A stretch of DNA of 64,000 nucleotides, from positions 3,286,001-3,350,000 of the forward strand of contig NZ_LR134117.1 of NCBI RefSeq assembly GCF_900635445.1. Direction: 5' to 3'. Both the position numbers and the translations under genes were made by a program. The notes under the pieces were generated by a model. That model saw only the letters and a list, made by a program, of their open reading frames with translations. It was not told the origin of the DNA and ran no database searches. The DNA is from Serratia odorifera. GTDB taxonomy: Bacteria; Pseudomonadota; Gammaproteobacteria; Enterobacterales; Enterobacteriaceae. Positions 8,973 to 17,525 of the stretch are shown piece after piece. Numbering within the stretch: the stretch's first letter is position 1; each line of letters begins with the position of its first letter.

Positions 8973-9396
8973 CTTTTATCCCGTATCTTTCTTTGATGAT
9001 CATGGCTGTCAGTATAAATCACTAGCAGATTCGACAAAAAGCATTTTCTGTCCATTACCCATGTGCTTACCCCCCCTTTTCTGTGGATAAACAACTCTGG
9101 TGCTCTGTGCCAGTATCTGCCGTGTTGATTGCACTCGCCGTGCAAATCGTGCTTTTCAATTAGGACGATAGATCACATGCGGAAATAGTATTCAGTCATG
9201 AGGTCAGTCAGATCGGAGTTAACCATCTCTACTTTATTGCGTAACTGTAAATCGCGCAGGTTCTAAACATTATAGGCCCGCTACTTGCTCATAGGGGATA
9301 ACCATGACGAAATCCATCGACCAATTCAAAGCACCTATGGAAGTGAGTCTATTTAGATTATAATTGAAATAGACTCCGCTTGGTTCATATAGCTAA
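8973..9396. other. Gene-free stretch
   Basis: 424 bases between two converging or co-oriented minus-strand hypothetical genes. The only candidate is a 19-codon plus-strand frame at 9304 (MTKSIDQFKAPMEV), which has no family features and ends before 9370. No hairpin with a T tract was seen. Confidence 0.4.
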
Positions 9397-9906
9397 TTAG
9401 GCTCCGAGAAAAAGGTATCTCCCACTATATGGCATAATTATTTGCAGTAATTCTATTGCGTTCCGAAGGTTTTCTACCTGGGCATTTAGCAATGTGATAT
9501 CTTTGATGCCATGAAATAAGTTATTTCGATACCTATAGACAATTAAAAGGCACACTTCGATTCTCTCTTCAAGAGAGGTTTCGTTATTTCTTAGTACGTT
9601 AAGTGATTTCTCAGTTTGTGAGCATTCTCTAAAATAAAGTTGATGGAAATGCTTTGTTGGATCACCGCTTTGTTGTATATAGCGTTTAGACCAATATGAT
9701 AACTGTGAGTCTATCGCATTTGATGGCATATCTCTTGCAACTCGCTTTGCAAGAACCCCAATCTGATCTACAACATTCTCATTATGAGCTTCTGAGGCCT
9801 CAAAAATTGACCACATAAGAGTGAAGTCGGATACTGCTTCGAGTGTATTAGGTTCAAGTTGTGCTGAGTGTCGTATGTTTTGTTGAATCCAGTCAGATGC
9901 TTTCAC
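9397..9906 (-). CDS. HEPN-like hypothetical protein
   Basis: A GTG start at 9906 is preferred because AAGGAAA lies 7 bases upstream; this gives 169 residues. The frame is open to an ATG at 10020 with no good ribosome site. The protein is all-helical in appearance. Near its C terminus it has RYRNNLFHG, an RxxxxH motif (Arg127, His132) like that of HEPN domains, many of which are RNases in toxin or defence systems, preceded by a long hydrophobic helix (ERIEVCLLIVYRY). The A+T-rich composition suggests transfer. No partner antitoxin is seen next to it. The HEPN assignment is an inference from one motif and its helical context. Confidence 0.6.
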   Translation of the reverse strand: MKASDWIQQNIRHSAQLEPNTLEAVSDFTLMWSIFEASEAHNENVVDQIGVLAKRVARDMPSNAIDSQLSYWSKRYIQQSGDPTKHFHQLYFRECSQTEKSLNVLRNNETSLEERIEVCLLIVYRYRNNLFHGIKDITLLNAQVENLRNAIELLQIIMPYSGRYLFLGA

Positions 9907-10165
9907 TGATAATTTCCTTAAGATAGAGTATTTATCCAGTATAAATTTTGAGATTTTAGTCAAACAATTAAGCCGAGTACGGGCATGACATGTCCTTAAA
10001 AGACCGGTGTCATTTGGCAAAATATACTGAAGTTTTTATGACTGATATAGCAAAAGATGAACTTTTGTATAAGGATTACAATTGGAAAGGACTATGTTGA
10101 ATAAATCGAAATTTTGGCAGATATCAGGATAAGATCACAACATTCCGGTATTGTAGCAGTATCTC

Positions 10166-10516
10166 ATGGCAAAAAAAGCTCAAAATCACCAACTGGAACA
10201 CCTACAACAAGGCGCTCGTCAAACGTGGTTCACTGACATTCCGGCTTGATGAGCCGACCATTCAGTCATGGTACAACGAACCAAAAACTGCTTCATGGGG
10301 TGCCAGCAAGGTTATTCTGAACTTGCCATTTCCAACATGATGAATCTCCCGCTTCGTTGTCCGGATTATTCCTGCCTCAGTGAGCGGGCTAAATCCGTTA
10401 GCATCCCGTTTAAAAACGCCCCGAGAAACACAATTTCTCACCTGGTTATCAATTCTGAGCCAGCGACTAACGAGTTAGAAGGCATTGTGATCAGGAAGTC
10501 CATAAACTGTACTTAG
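10166..10516 (+). mobile_element. IS5/IS903-type transposase remnant
   Basis: One frame reads KLKITNWNTYNKALVKRGSL, continuing TFRLDEPTIQSWY, the N terminus of IS5-family (IS903 group) transposases. After a gap another frame reads MNLPLRCPDYSCLSERAKSV, then SIPFKNAPRN and ISHLVINS, the next conserved block of the same transposases. The DDE catalytic region and the inverted repeats are missing, and several frameshifts separate the blocks. It is a decayed, partial insertion sequence. Confidence 0.75.
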
Positions 10517-10539
10517 TCACCGCAACATCTTGTAGCCGT

Positions 10540-10612
10540 AACTTCCGCTGCTCGCTCGCAGCAGACCTTATGGCTTTGCTTTCAAGTTTGCTCCGTGCCA
10601 GAAGCGGACTTG
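10540..10612. repeat. REP/BIME-like double-hairpin repeat, copy D (compensated)
   Basis: It reads TTCCGCTGCTCGCTCGCAGCAGA, then a linker related to that of the other copies (TTATGGCTTTGCTTTCAAG), then CTCCGTGCCAGAAGCGGACTT. Base changes in the first hairpin are partly compensated (CTGCT/AGCAG), which suggests that the fold is kept. The 230 bases after it, up to the LysR start at 10841, hold nothing else that I can name. Confidence 0.65.
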
Positions 10613-10840
10613 GAAGCGCAGCACAACAGGTCGGAAGCAGACTTGTGAACACAGGTATGCTTGGCTCACTTTGCCCTTGAGTGTCCTTTGGATCAGTTCT
10701 GAAGGATATGGGTTAGAATTCACAAAGTGAGAACAATGATTAATTTCCTGCCGACATAAGCTTTCAGATGCCGAGGCAAGTGAATCTGAATGATAAAACG
10801 GCCTGGCTTGGTTCGTAGAGGAGGGGGCTACGGTAGTGAT

Positions 10841-11769
10841 ATGCGTTCTAACATAATTGAATATATTAGCATTTTTATACAGGTGGTTGAGCAGGGCAGC
10901 TTCACCAAAGCTGCTGATATTCTGCAGCTGCACCGGCCCGCAGTGAGTAAAGCGATACAGCAGCTAGAGGACGAACTTGGAGTAAAACTCATCCATCGTA
11001 CCACCCGCAAGCTGAGTGTTACGACGAAAGGCGACGAGTTTTACCAGCGTGCCAAACACCTTCTGGCTGAAGTTGATGGCATGATGGCCAATTACTCATC
11101 AACCTTGCCACCGCGTGGACGGCTCAAGCTTGATGTTCCGCTGGCGCTGGCTCATACCCTCCTTATTCCCCATCTGGCGCAGTTCAAGTCGCTATATCCC
11201 GATATTGACGTGGTGTTGGTTTCATCGGATAAAAAAACCGATCTGATCGCCGAAGGCGTGGACTGTGTGGTCCGCCTGGGGAGCTGCAAGATTCAAGCTT
11301 TATTTCCAGACGTCTTGGGGAAATCAGGATGGTCACCTGCGCTGCCCCCGCCTATTTGCAACGGTATGGGAAGCCGGCAACGCTGACAGAACTGGAACAG
11401 CACCAGGCAGTTAACTTCTTCAGCGATCACAGTCGTGAGGTGATGGAGTGGAAGTTTATTGAACATGGGGTGGTTGTTTCACTGCGCCCTGCCAGCAGCA
11501 TGCTGGTAGATAACTCTGATATTCTGTTGTCCTGTGCCTTGGCCGGTCTGGGGATTATCCAGGCTTCCAGTGACGCCCTTGCCGCGCATATTGCTTCCGG
11601 TGAGCTTGAAGAAATCCTGACGCAGTATCCTTCAGTTTCCAAGCCTGTGTCAGTGATGTATCCGGACAGGCGCTATCTTTCCCCTCAGGTACGTGTCTTT
11701 ATCGACTGGTTTAGCGAAATTTTTGCCAGCAGAACGGCTGAAACCGACGGATTGTTACCGAATGAATAA
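10841..11769 (+). pseudogene. LysR family regulator with one G-run deletion
   Basis: The HTH is at the N terminus (YISIFIQVVEQGSFTKAADI, RTTRKLSVT), followed by LPPRGRLKLDVPLALAH. The frame is lost after CVVRLG at the G run 11278-11281. Adding one G gives VVRLGELQDSSFISRRLGEI and continues into RMVTCAAPAYLQRYG to the stop at 11769, for a protein of about 309 residues. It belongs to the CrgA-type subgroup of LysR. It lies 122 bases before a quinone-oxidoreductase-like gene on the same strand. The indel may be a sequencing error. Confidence 0.85.
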
Positions 11770-11890
11770 CACTGAAGTTCCTCCGCAGCTATTTTTACCC
11801 AGGTGACAACCACGTAGATTGTTCGCAGATTCATCGGATATGCCTTTCACGCTATCTATTAGGTATATCGCTAACTGACGAGGTCTGTAT

Positions 11891-12883
11891 ATGTCGAAAG
11901 TTGTTACGTTTAACCGCACCGGTGGCCCGGAGGTTCTTGAGGTTGTTGATGTGGCGGTGCCGGAGCCTGCGGCCGGGGAAATCCAAATCCGCGTACATGC
12001 GATTGGCCTTAACCGTGCAGAAATCATGTACCGCAACGGCCAGTATGTTATTGAGCCGGAATTTCCGGCACGTCTTGGTTATGAAGCCGCTGGCGTCGTT
12101 CAGGCTGTCGGTGAAAATGTTGAAGGGTTTGCCACAGGGGATTTGGTCAGCGTGATCCCTTCATTTATGTTTAATGAATACGGCATGTACGGCGAACTGG
12201 TGAATGCGCCGGTGCACGCTGTTGTGAAGCATCCTGAAAATCTTTCTTTCGAGGAAGCTGCGGCAAGCTGGATGATGTATGTCACCGCTTATGGCGCGCT
12301 GGTTGAATATGGCAATCTTCAGGCTGGTCAGAATGTGGTGATCCGCGCAGCATCAAGCAGCGTGGGCCTGGCTGCCATCCAGATAGCTAATATGCTGGGT
12401 GCAAAACCCATCGCGCTTACGCGCACCGCCGAAAAAAGCGATATGCTGCTGAAAGCCGGTGCCGCCGCTGTTATTGCTACTGCCGAGCAGGATATGGTGG
12501 CTGAAATCACGCGTGCAACAGATGGCGTGGGTGCCCACATTGTTTTTGATCCCGTCGGCGGTCCGGACGTGGCAAAACTGACTCAGGTGATGGCACCGCA
12601 GGGTATGTTCTTCCAGTATGGCGCGCTCGACAGTCGCGACCTGCTTGTGCCTGTATTCGACATTCTCGGTAAACATCTTACGCTACGAGGCTATGAGCTG
12701 TTCGAAATCACCACCGACGCGGAAAAAATGGCGCGAGCGAAATCCTTCGTCTCACAAGGTTTGCGTTCCGGCAATCTGAAGCCGGTAATCGATAAAACCT
12801 TCAGGCTCGAAGATATCGCAGATGCGCATCGCTATATGGAGGCCAATGGCCAGGTAGGAAAAATAGTTGTGGTGGTAGAGTAA
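11891..12883 (+). CDS. Zinc-independent quinone oxidoreductase-like MDR enzyme
   Basis: 330 residues of the medium-chain dehydrogenase/reductase superfamily. The N-terminal catalytic domain has EVLEVVDVAVPEP and NRAEIMYRNGQY and lacks the zinc-binding Cys/His set. The NADPH domain has the AASSSVGLAAIQIA loop and DGVGAHIVFDPVGG. This is the pattern of quinone oxidoreductase/zeta-crystallin-like proteins that reduce quinones or alkenals using NADPH. It lies downstream of a LysR gene on the same strand, and is followed by a terminator. Confidence 0.88.
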   Translation: MSKVVTFNRTGGPEVLEVVDVAVPEPAAGEIQIRVHAIGLNRAEIMYRNGQYVIEPEFPARLGYEAAGVVQAVGENVEGFATGDLVSVIPSFMFNEYGMYGELVNAPVHAVVKHPENLSFEEAAASWMMYVTAYGALVEYGNLQAGQNVVIRAASSSVGLAAIQIANMLGAKPIALTRTAEKSDMLLKAGAAAVIATAEQDMVAEITRATDGVGAHIVFDPVGGPDVAKLTQVMAPQGMFFQYGALDSRDLLVPVFDILGKHLTLRGYELFEITTDAEKMARAKSFVSQGLRSGNLKPVIDKTFRLEDIADAHRYMEANGQVGKIVVVVE

Positions 12884-12918
12884 TGCTTACCACAGTATTT
12901 TATTAATGAATTTGCTAT

Positions 12919-12945
12919 AGCCTGGAAATTATCCAGGCTTTTTTT
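12919..12945 (+). terminator. Rho-independent terminator after the MDR gene
   Basis: AGCCTGG (12919-12925) pairs perfectly with CCAGGCT (12933-12939) across a 7-base loop and is followed by seven T. Confidence 0.85.
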
Positions 12946-13242
12946 GTCCTTAGCTTCGATGTGATGGCTACGGTACTGGCTTCGATTTCCATTACTTGAA
13001 ACTTACATGTCCGTTTCCTGCTCATTGCGACTGTTTTGCGGCAGTCGCAGCTACTGATGCTTTGGGTTATATACAGACTATGAATGAAGCTCTTGTGTGA
13101 GAGAGGGGAGTACTCGGCCAATGGTGCCTGAAACCAGACGGAACAGGAAAATCAGCGCGCAGAAGTGATACATGAGGGATGTGGCCGTGGTAGTTGGCGA
13201 TTACCATCGCGCAATAGCCGCATGCTGGTATTGCAAACGCAG
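12946..13242. other. Gene-free stretch
   Basis: Between the terminator and the HxlR gene. TGTCCGTTTCCTGCTCATTGC near 13008 resembles the start of the double-hairpin repeats, and TGCGGCAGTCGCA near 13032 forms its own small hairpin, so this may be a very diverged copy. There are no credible coding frames. Confidence 0.35.
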
Positions 13243-13629
13243 TTAGTTGGGCGCCGCCGCCTGATAACAGGCTTCCATTTCATCCAGTGCGGACTGATTT
13301 TCCAGCCCCCATTGGTACATTTGCTCAATGGGTTCGGCAAAGGTTCTGCCAAGCGGCGTCAGGCGGTAATCGACTTTAGGTGGGATCACGTCATACACAT
13401 GGCGAGCAATCAATCCTCGCGACTCCAACTCTTTCAGCGTCTGGAACAGCATTTTCTTGGAAATGCCCTGCAAGCTACGTTGTAGTTCGCCGGTACGTGC
13501 GCGTTCATCCGGCCAGTGATACAGCGCGTGCAGCACCATAGTGCTCCATTTAACTGAAAAAAGTTCCATCAGGCGGCGCGGCGGTGAGTCCGCATAGAAA
13601 AAGAGTTTACCTTCAACCCAGGCTGGCAC
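13243..13629 (-). CDS. HxlR family winged-helix regulator
   Basis: 128 residues: FSVKWSTMVLHAL, GELQRSLQGISKKMLFQTL and RLTPLGRTFAEPIEQMYQW are characteristic of HxlR/YtfH-type regulators, which often sense electrophiles or redox change. It is divergent from the zinc alcohol dehydrogenase gene at 13742, with a clear palindrome between them. It probably controls both genes. The first residues before MELFSVKW are an extension whose start is less certain. Confidence 0.87.
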   Translation of the reverse strand: MPAWVEGKLFFYADSPPRRLMELFSVKWSTMVLHALYHWPDERARTGELQRSLQGISKKMLFQTLKELESRGLIARHVYDVIPPKVDYRLTPLGRTFAEPIEQMYQWGLENQSALDEMEACYQAAAPN

Positions 13630-13649
13630 TGTGCTGTCCTCTGCTTATG

Positions 13650-13665
13650 GTCACCAAATGGTGAC
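13650..13665. promoter_or_regulatory. Candidate HxlR operator
   Basis: GTCACC-AAAT-GGTGAC is an inverted repeat lying 20 bases before the HxlR start and 77 bases before the dehydrogenase start, in the only intergenic space between the divergent pair. Confidence 0.55.
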
Positions 13666-13741
13666 TACTATCAATATAGAACCTTATTACCTATAGTCTG
13701 CCCCCTTGAATTAGCCAAAACCAGCACATTCTTGAGGCACT

Positions 13742-14791
13742 ATGAAAATCAACGCATTAGTCGCACATGACGCGGCACAACCTTTAACATCAGGCCAGGT
13801 TTCGCTGCGTCCGTTACAAAAGCAGGATGTCAAAATCGAGATCCTCTATTGCGGCGTGTGCCACTCCGATCTGCATATGGCGCGTAACGAATGGGCGGTT
13901 AGCCGATATCCACTGGTGCCTGGGCATGAGATTGTCGGGCGAGTGGTAGAGGTTGGCGACCAGGCCAGCCATTTTAAACCCGGTGATATCGTCGGTGTGG
14001 GCGTGATGGTCGACTCCTGTCGCGAGTGCCATTTCTGCAAACAACAGGAAGAACAGTACTGTGAAGCAGGGTTTACTGCTACCTACAACGGCATTGATAA
14101 ATACACCGGCGACAGTACCTGGGGCGGCTATGCGCAAAGCGTGATTGTTGATCAGCATTTTGTGGTTTCTGTACCACGAAACCTGTCGCTCGCCGGGGTT
14201 GCACCGTTGCTGTGTGCGGGCGTGACCGTATGGTCGCCGCTGCGCCATTTCAACGTCAAGGCCGGCGATCGTGTCGGTGTTGTCGGGCTGGGGGGGTTAG
14301 GCCATATGGCCGTGAAGCTGGCCAGTGCGATGGGGGCGGAGGTGACGCTGTTTACGACCTCCCCAGAGAAGGGCGAAGATGCCCGTCGTCTGGGGGCTAA
14401 ACAGGTGGTGGTGTCGCGCGATGCCGCGCAAATGGCCGCCTGCCAAACCTCGCTGGATTTTATTATTGACTGTGTAGCAGCACCGCACGATCTGGATCCT
14501 TATCTGGCCGCGCTAAAAACCAATGGCCGCCTGGTGTTGGTAGGCATTCCGGACCAGCCACACCATTCGCCGAATATTACGCCGATGGTGTTTCGACGTT
14601 TAAGCATCAGCGGTTCGTCGATTGGCAGCATGCGGGAAACCCAGGAGATGCTGAACTTCTGCGGCGAGCACAATATTACCGCCGAAATTGAAATGATCGG
14701 TGGCGAAGATATCGAGGTTGCCTTTGCCCGTATGCTTAAGGGCGACGTTAAGTACCGCTTTGTGATCGATATGCAGGCTACGCGCTGGTAA
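13742..14791 (+). CDS. Zinc-dependent alcohol dehydrogenase, YahK/cinnamyl-alcohol-dehydrogenase type
   Basis: 349 residues. Catalytic zinc ligands are Cys40 (GVCHSD), His62-Glu63 (PGHE) and the later LLCAG Cys. The structural zinc set is Cys93, Cys96, Cys99 and Cys107 (CRECHFCKQQEEQYC). GLGGLGHMAVKLA is the NADP loop. This set defines the CAD-like broad-range aldehyde reductases such as E. coli YahK. With the divergent HxlR gene this suggests aldehyde or electrophile detoxification, though the natural substrate is unknown. Confidence 0.9.
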   Translation: MKINALVAHDAAQPLTSGQVSLRPLQKQDVKIEILYCGVCHSDLHMARNEWAVSRYPLVPGHEIVGRVVEVGDQASHFKPGDIVGVGVMVDSCRECHFCKQQEEQYCEAGFTATYNGIDKYTGDSTWGGYAQSVIVDQHFVVSVPRNLSLAGVAPLLCAGVTVWSPLRHFNVKAGDRVGVVGLGGLGHMAVKLASAMGAEVTLFTTSPEKGEDARRLGAKQVVVSRDAAQMAACQTSLDFIIDCVAAPHDLDPYLAALKTNGRLVLVGIPDQPHHSPNITPMVFRRLSISGSSIGSMRETQEMLNFCGEHNITAEIEMIGGEDIEVAFARMLKGDVKYRFVIDMQATRW

Positions 14792-14829
14792 CGAAGCGTG
14801 CAGCGGAGCGTCATGCTTATGTCGTTCTG

Positions 14830-14849
14830 GGCGGCCGTTTCAGGCCGCC
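14830..14849 (+). terminator. Hairpin after the alcohol dehydrogenase
   Basis: GGCGGCC and GGCCGCC form a perfect 7-bp stem around GTTTCA, 39 bases after the stop. There is no T tract, so termination is only likely. The remaining 260 bases up to the hairpin at 15114 hold no credible gene. Confidence 0.5.
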
Positions 14850-15113
14850 TCGTACTACGCAGCTGGCAGAGGCTCTGGGCTGAAGCTCGGCGGAGCTGCT
14901 TTTTCGTGGCAGAATCGTGTTCAAAATGAGGCGATATCGCTGAGCCTTATGGGGACGTTTATTCGTGCTTCTGGTTGCCGCCGACGAGTAGTCGCAAAGG
15001 CAGAAGCGGAGAGGGTAGAGAATAGTGATAACGCTGCGATATAACGAGTTTTACGGTTCATAGGATGACCGTTTTATAATGTTATGTAGGGTACGCGTTC
15101 ACTGGTGCTGGCG

Positions 15114-15145
15114 CATGCCGCACCGGCTTTCACCGGTGCGGCATG
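15114..15145 (-). terminator. Perfect 13-bp hairpin after the dehydrogenase operon
   Basis: CATGCCGCACCGG and CCGGTGCGGCATG pair completely across a 6-base loop. It begins 4 bases after the stop codon of the minus-strand hydroxyacid dehydrogenase. No T tract follows on either strand, so it may protect the 3' end or terminate weakly. Confidence 0.6.
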
Positions 15146-15149
15146 GCCG

Positions 15150-16145
15150 TTACTTCAGGGTATCGGGATTGATAACGTAGGGTTTCAGGGCGTCTTTTTC
15201 TCCTTTCAGATAGTTAAGGATGTTGTTGATACAACGCTCGGTGACCAGTCTTTCGGCCATGCGGTCCATACCGGAAACGTGCGGCGAAAGCAGAACATTG
15301 TCAAACTGGCGCAGCGGTGAGCTGGCCGGTAGCGGCTCCACTTCGTAGACGTCCAGCCCCACACCGCTGAGGTGGCCACTTTTCAGCGCCTCAACCAGCG
15401 CTTCTTCATTAATCAGCGGGCCGCGAGAGGTATTCACCAGGATTGCGCCGGGTTTCATCATTGCCAGGGTATCGGCGTTAATGGTATGGCGACTTTCCGG
15501 GGTGGACGGTGCATGCACCGATACCAGATCGGCATTACGCAGCAGAGTTTCCAGATCGACCCGTTCAGCATTCAGGCTGGCCAGCAGCTCGTCGCTGGCC
15601 CACGGATCGCACACCAGAATGCGCATCTCTGCTGCATGGCAGCGGCGTGCCATGGCATAGCCAATGCGGCCTAAGCCAATAACACCCGCGGTGCGGCCCC
15701 ACAGACCAGGGTGGAAGCCGTCAAAGCGCCACTCGCCGCGTTTTACCATTGCATCACGCTGCGGCAGGCGGCAGGCCAGGGTCAGCGCCATTGCATAGGC
15801 AAACTCAGCGACGCTTTCATGGTTGGCACCAAACGCCATAGCAATCGGTACCCCGGCTGCGGTAGCCGCCGGAACGTTTACCTTGTCGTAGCCAACGCCC
15901 CAGCGGGCAACGATTTTCAGGTTTGCCGCCTGAGCAAACACGTTTTCGGTGTAAGGCTCGCCCCCGGCAATGGTCGCCACCACGTTCTGCTGAAGCTTGC
16001 TAATCAGTTCCTGCTCGTTGGGCAGCCTGAAGGTTTCATTTACCTCAACCTCGTAGCCAGCCTGACGTAGCGGATCGAAGATCGAATCACTGTTTTTAAA
16101 CTGTTCAGTTAACACCAGGATTTTTTCAGGCGTTGTTGCGTTCAT
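15150..16145 (-). CDS. D-isomer specific 2-hydroxyacid dehydrogenase
   Basis: 331 residues from the ATG at 16145, which follows AAAGGAAAGAG; the frame is open further upstream inside the transporter gene but without a site. GVIGLGRIGYAMARRC is the NAD loop, NTSRGPLINEEAL holds the conserved Arg region, and LSPHVSGMD carries the catalytic His. The family (SerA-like) reduces 2-keto acids or oxidises D-2-hydroxyacids. It is the last gene of the operon with a transporter, a DapA-family lyase and a sugar kinase. Its start overlaps the transporter's end by 20 bases. A role in sugar-acid breakdown is inferred. Confidence 0.88.
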   Translation of the reverse strand: MNATTPEKILVLTEQFKNSDSIFDPLRQAGYEVEVNETFRLPNEQELISKLQQNVVATIAGGEPYTENVFAQAANLKIVARWGVGYDKVNVPAATAAGVPIAMAFGANHESVAEFAYAMALTLACRLPQRDAMVKRGEWRFDGFHPGLWGRTAGVIGLGRIGYAMARRCHAAEMRILVCDPWASDELLASLNAERVDLETLLRNADLVSVHAPSTPESRHTINADTLAMMKPGAILVNTSRGPLINEEALVEALKSGHLSGVGLDVYEVEPLPASSPLRQFDNVLLSPHVSGMDRMAERLVTERCINNILNYLKGEKDALKPYVINPDTLK

Positions 16146-17457
16146 AACTCTTTCCTTTGATATAAATGATTTTTTTATCTTCTGAAGGCAGTAAAATAAA
16201 CAGAACGACGGCAATTACTGCGGCAATCGCCAGTGCATAGAGGCCGGCAGTCGGGGTGTGGAAGTAGATTTCAGCCCAGGTACGCAGGTTCGGGGCAACA
16301 AAGCCACCTACTGCGCCGCAGCTGTTGATCAGAGCGAAGCTAGCCGCCGCCGCCGCGCCACCGTAATAGCGGGTAGGCCAGGTCCAGAAGATTGGCTGGG
16401 CGGTCATAATGCCCATAGTGACGAAGCTGAGTGCCGCAATGGCGAACAGCGGTGAACCATGAGCAGAGGAGACCAGACCGAGCGCAATGCAGCACAGCGA
16501 AATAGTACCAAACAGACGGGCGCGCCCCAGACGAGCGGCCAGCCCCGGCCAGGTAGCTCCGGCAACCAGCGCGCACAGCCACGGAATAGCGGTAACCAAA
16601 CCGACCATCAGGCCAATGTTTACGCCCAGCAGTGCAGCAACCTGAGTTGGCAGATAAAATGCCACGCCCAGACCGGTGATTTGAATCAGGAAGTAGATAG
16701 CAGCGAAGTGCAGCAGTACCGGGCTTTTAATCGCGTCGATAAAGCGGGTATGCCCGGCGCGGGCCTTGTCGGCTTTCTCTTCATCCAGTGCAGCGGTCAG
16801 CGCCTGTTTTTCCTCCACCGTCAGCCACTTCACGTCCTTCGGCGAGTTATGCAGGAAGAACCACAGCACCACACCCAGCACCGAAGCCGCCAGGCCTTCT
16901 ACTGCAAACATAATCTGCCAGCCTTCCCAGCCGCCAAAGCCGAGCAGATCCAGCAGCAGGCCAGAAAGCGGGCCGCCGATGATCAGCGCAATCGGGGAAC
17001 CAAAATAGAAGATCCCCATAATGTGTGCGCGAAAACGGGAGGGGAACCACTGTGCAATAAAGTAGATTGCCGTCGGGAAGAATCCGGCTTCAACAATACC
17101 CAGTAGCACGCGCAGGAAATAAAAGGTCTGCTCGTTCCAGGCAAAGCTCATTGCAGCGGAAACGAGACCCCAGGTGACCATAATACGCACCAGCCACGCA
17201 CGCGGGCCGACCCGGTGCATCAGCAGGTTGCTGGGTAATTCAAACAGCGCGTAGGAGAGAAAGAAGATCCCGGCACCGAAGGCAAAGGCCGCATCGGAGA
17301 TACCGGTAGACGCCTGATAAGCCGATTTGGCAAAGCTGACGTTTACCCGGTCAAGGTAGGACATCAGATACATAACGATCAGGCAGGGAATAATCCGCCA
17401 TTTTGCTTTATTTACCGCACGAACTAATACGCTATCGTTTATGGCTTGCTCACTCAT
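16126..17457 (-). CDS. MFS transporter, anion:cation symporter (sugar-acid) family
   Basis: About 443 residues with twelve membrane segments. YLMSYLDRVNVSFAK is the signature of the ACS family (glucarate, galactonate, tartrate and phthalate permeases), supported by GIVEAGFFPTAIYFIAQWFP and FWTWPTRYYGGAAAAASFALIN. An ATG at 17472 also exists, but the one at 17457 has GAAGGTG 6 bases upstream. It is the third gene of the minus-strand operon and probably imports the acid that the other enzymes degrade. Confidence 0.88.
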   Translation of the reverse strand: MSEQAINDSVLVRAVNKAKWRIIPCLIVMYLMSYLDRVNVSFAKSAYQASTGISDAAFAFGAGIFFLSYALFELPSNLLMHRVGPRAWLVRIMVTWGLVSAAMSFAWNEQTFYFLRVLLGIVEAGFFPTAIYFIAQWFPSRFRAHIMGIFYFGSPIALIIGGPLSGLLLDLLGFGGWEGWQIMFAVEGLAASVLGVVLWFFLHNSPKDVKWLTVEEKQALTAALDEEKADKARAGHTRFIDAIKSPVLLHFAAIYFLIQITGLGVAFYLPTQVAALLGVNIGLMVGLVTAIPWLCALVAGATWPGLAARLGRARLFGTISLCCIALGLVSSAHGSPLFAIAALSFVTMGIMTAQPIFWTWPTRYYGGAAAAASFALINSCGAVGGFVAPNLRTWAEIYFHTPTAGLYALAIAAVIAVVLFILLPSEDKKIIYIKGKSYERNNA

Positions 17458-17525
17458 TGAATGCACCTTCATTTTTGGGCACCAGAGAGATGCATAGTCT
17501 CTGGTGCCGGTACAGGGTAGATAAA

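Noticed and set aside
9304..9369. Mini-gene MTKSIDQFKAPMEV
   Set aside because: Only about 20 codons, no homolog that I know and no good ribosome site.
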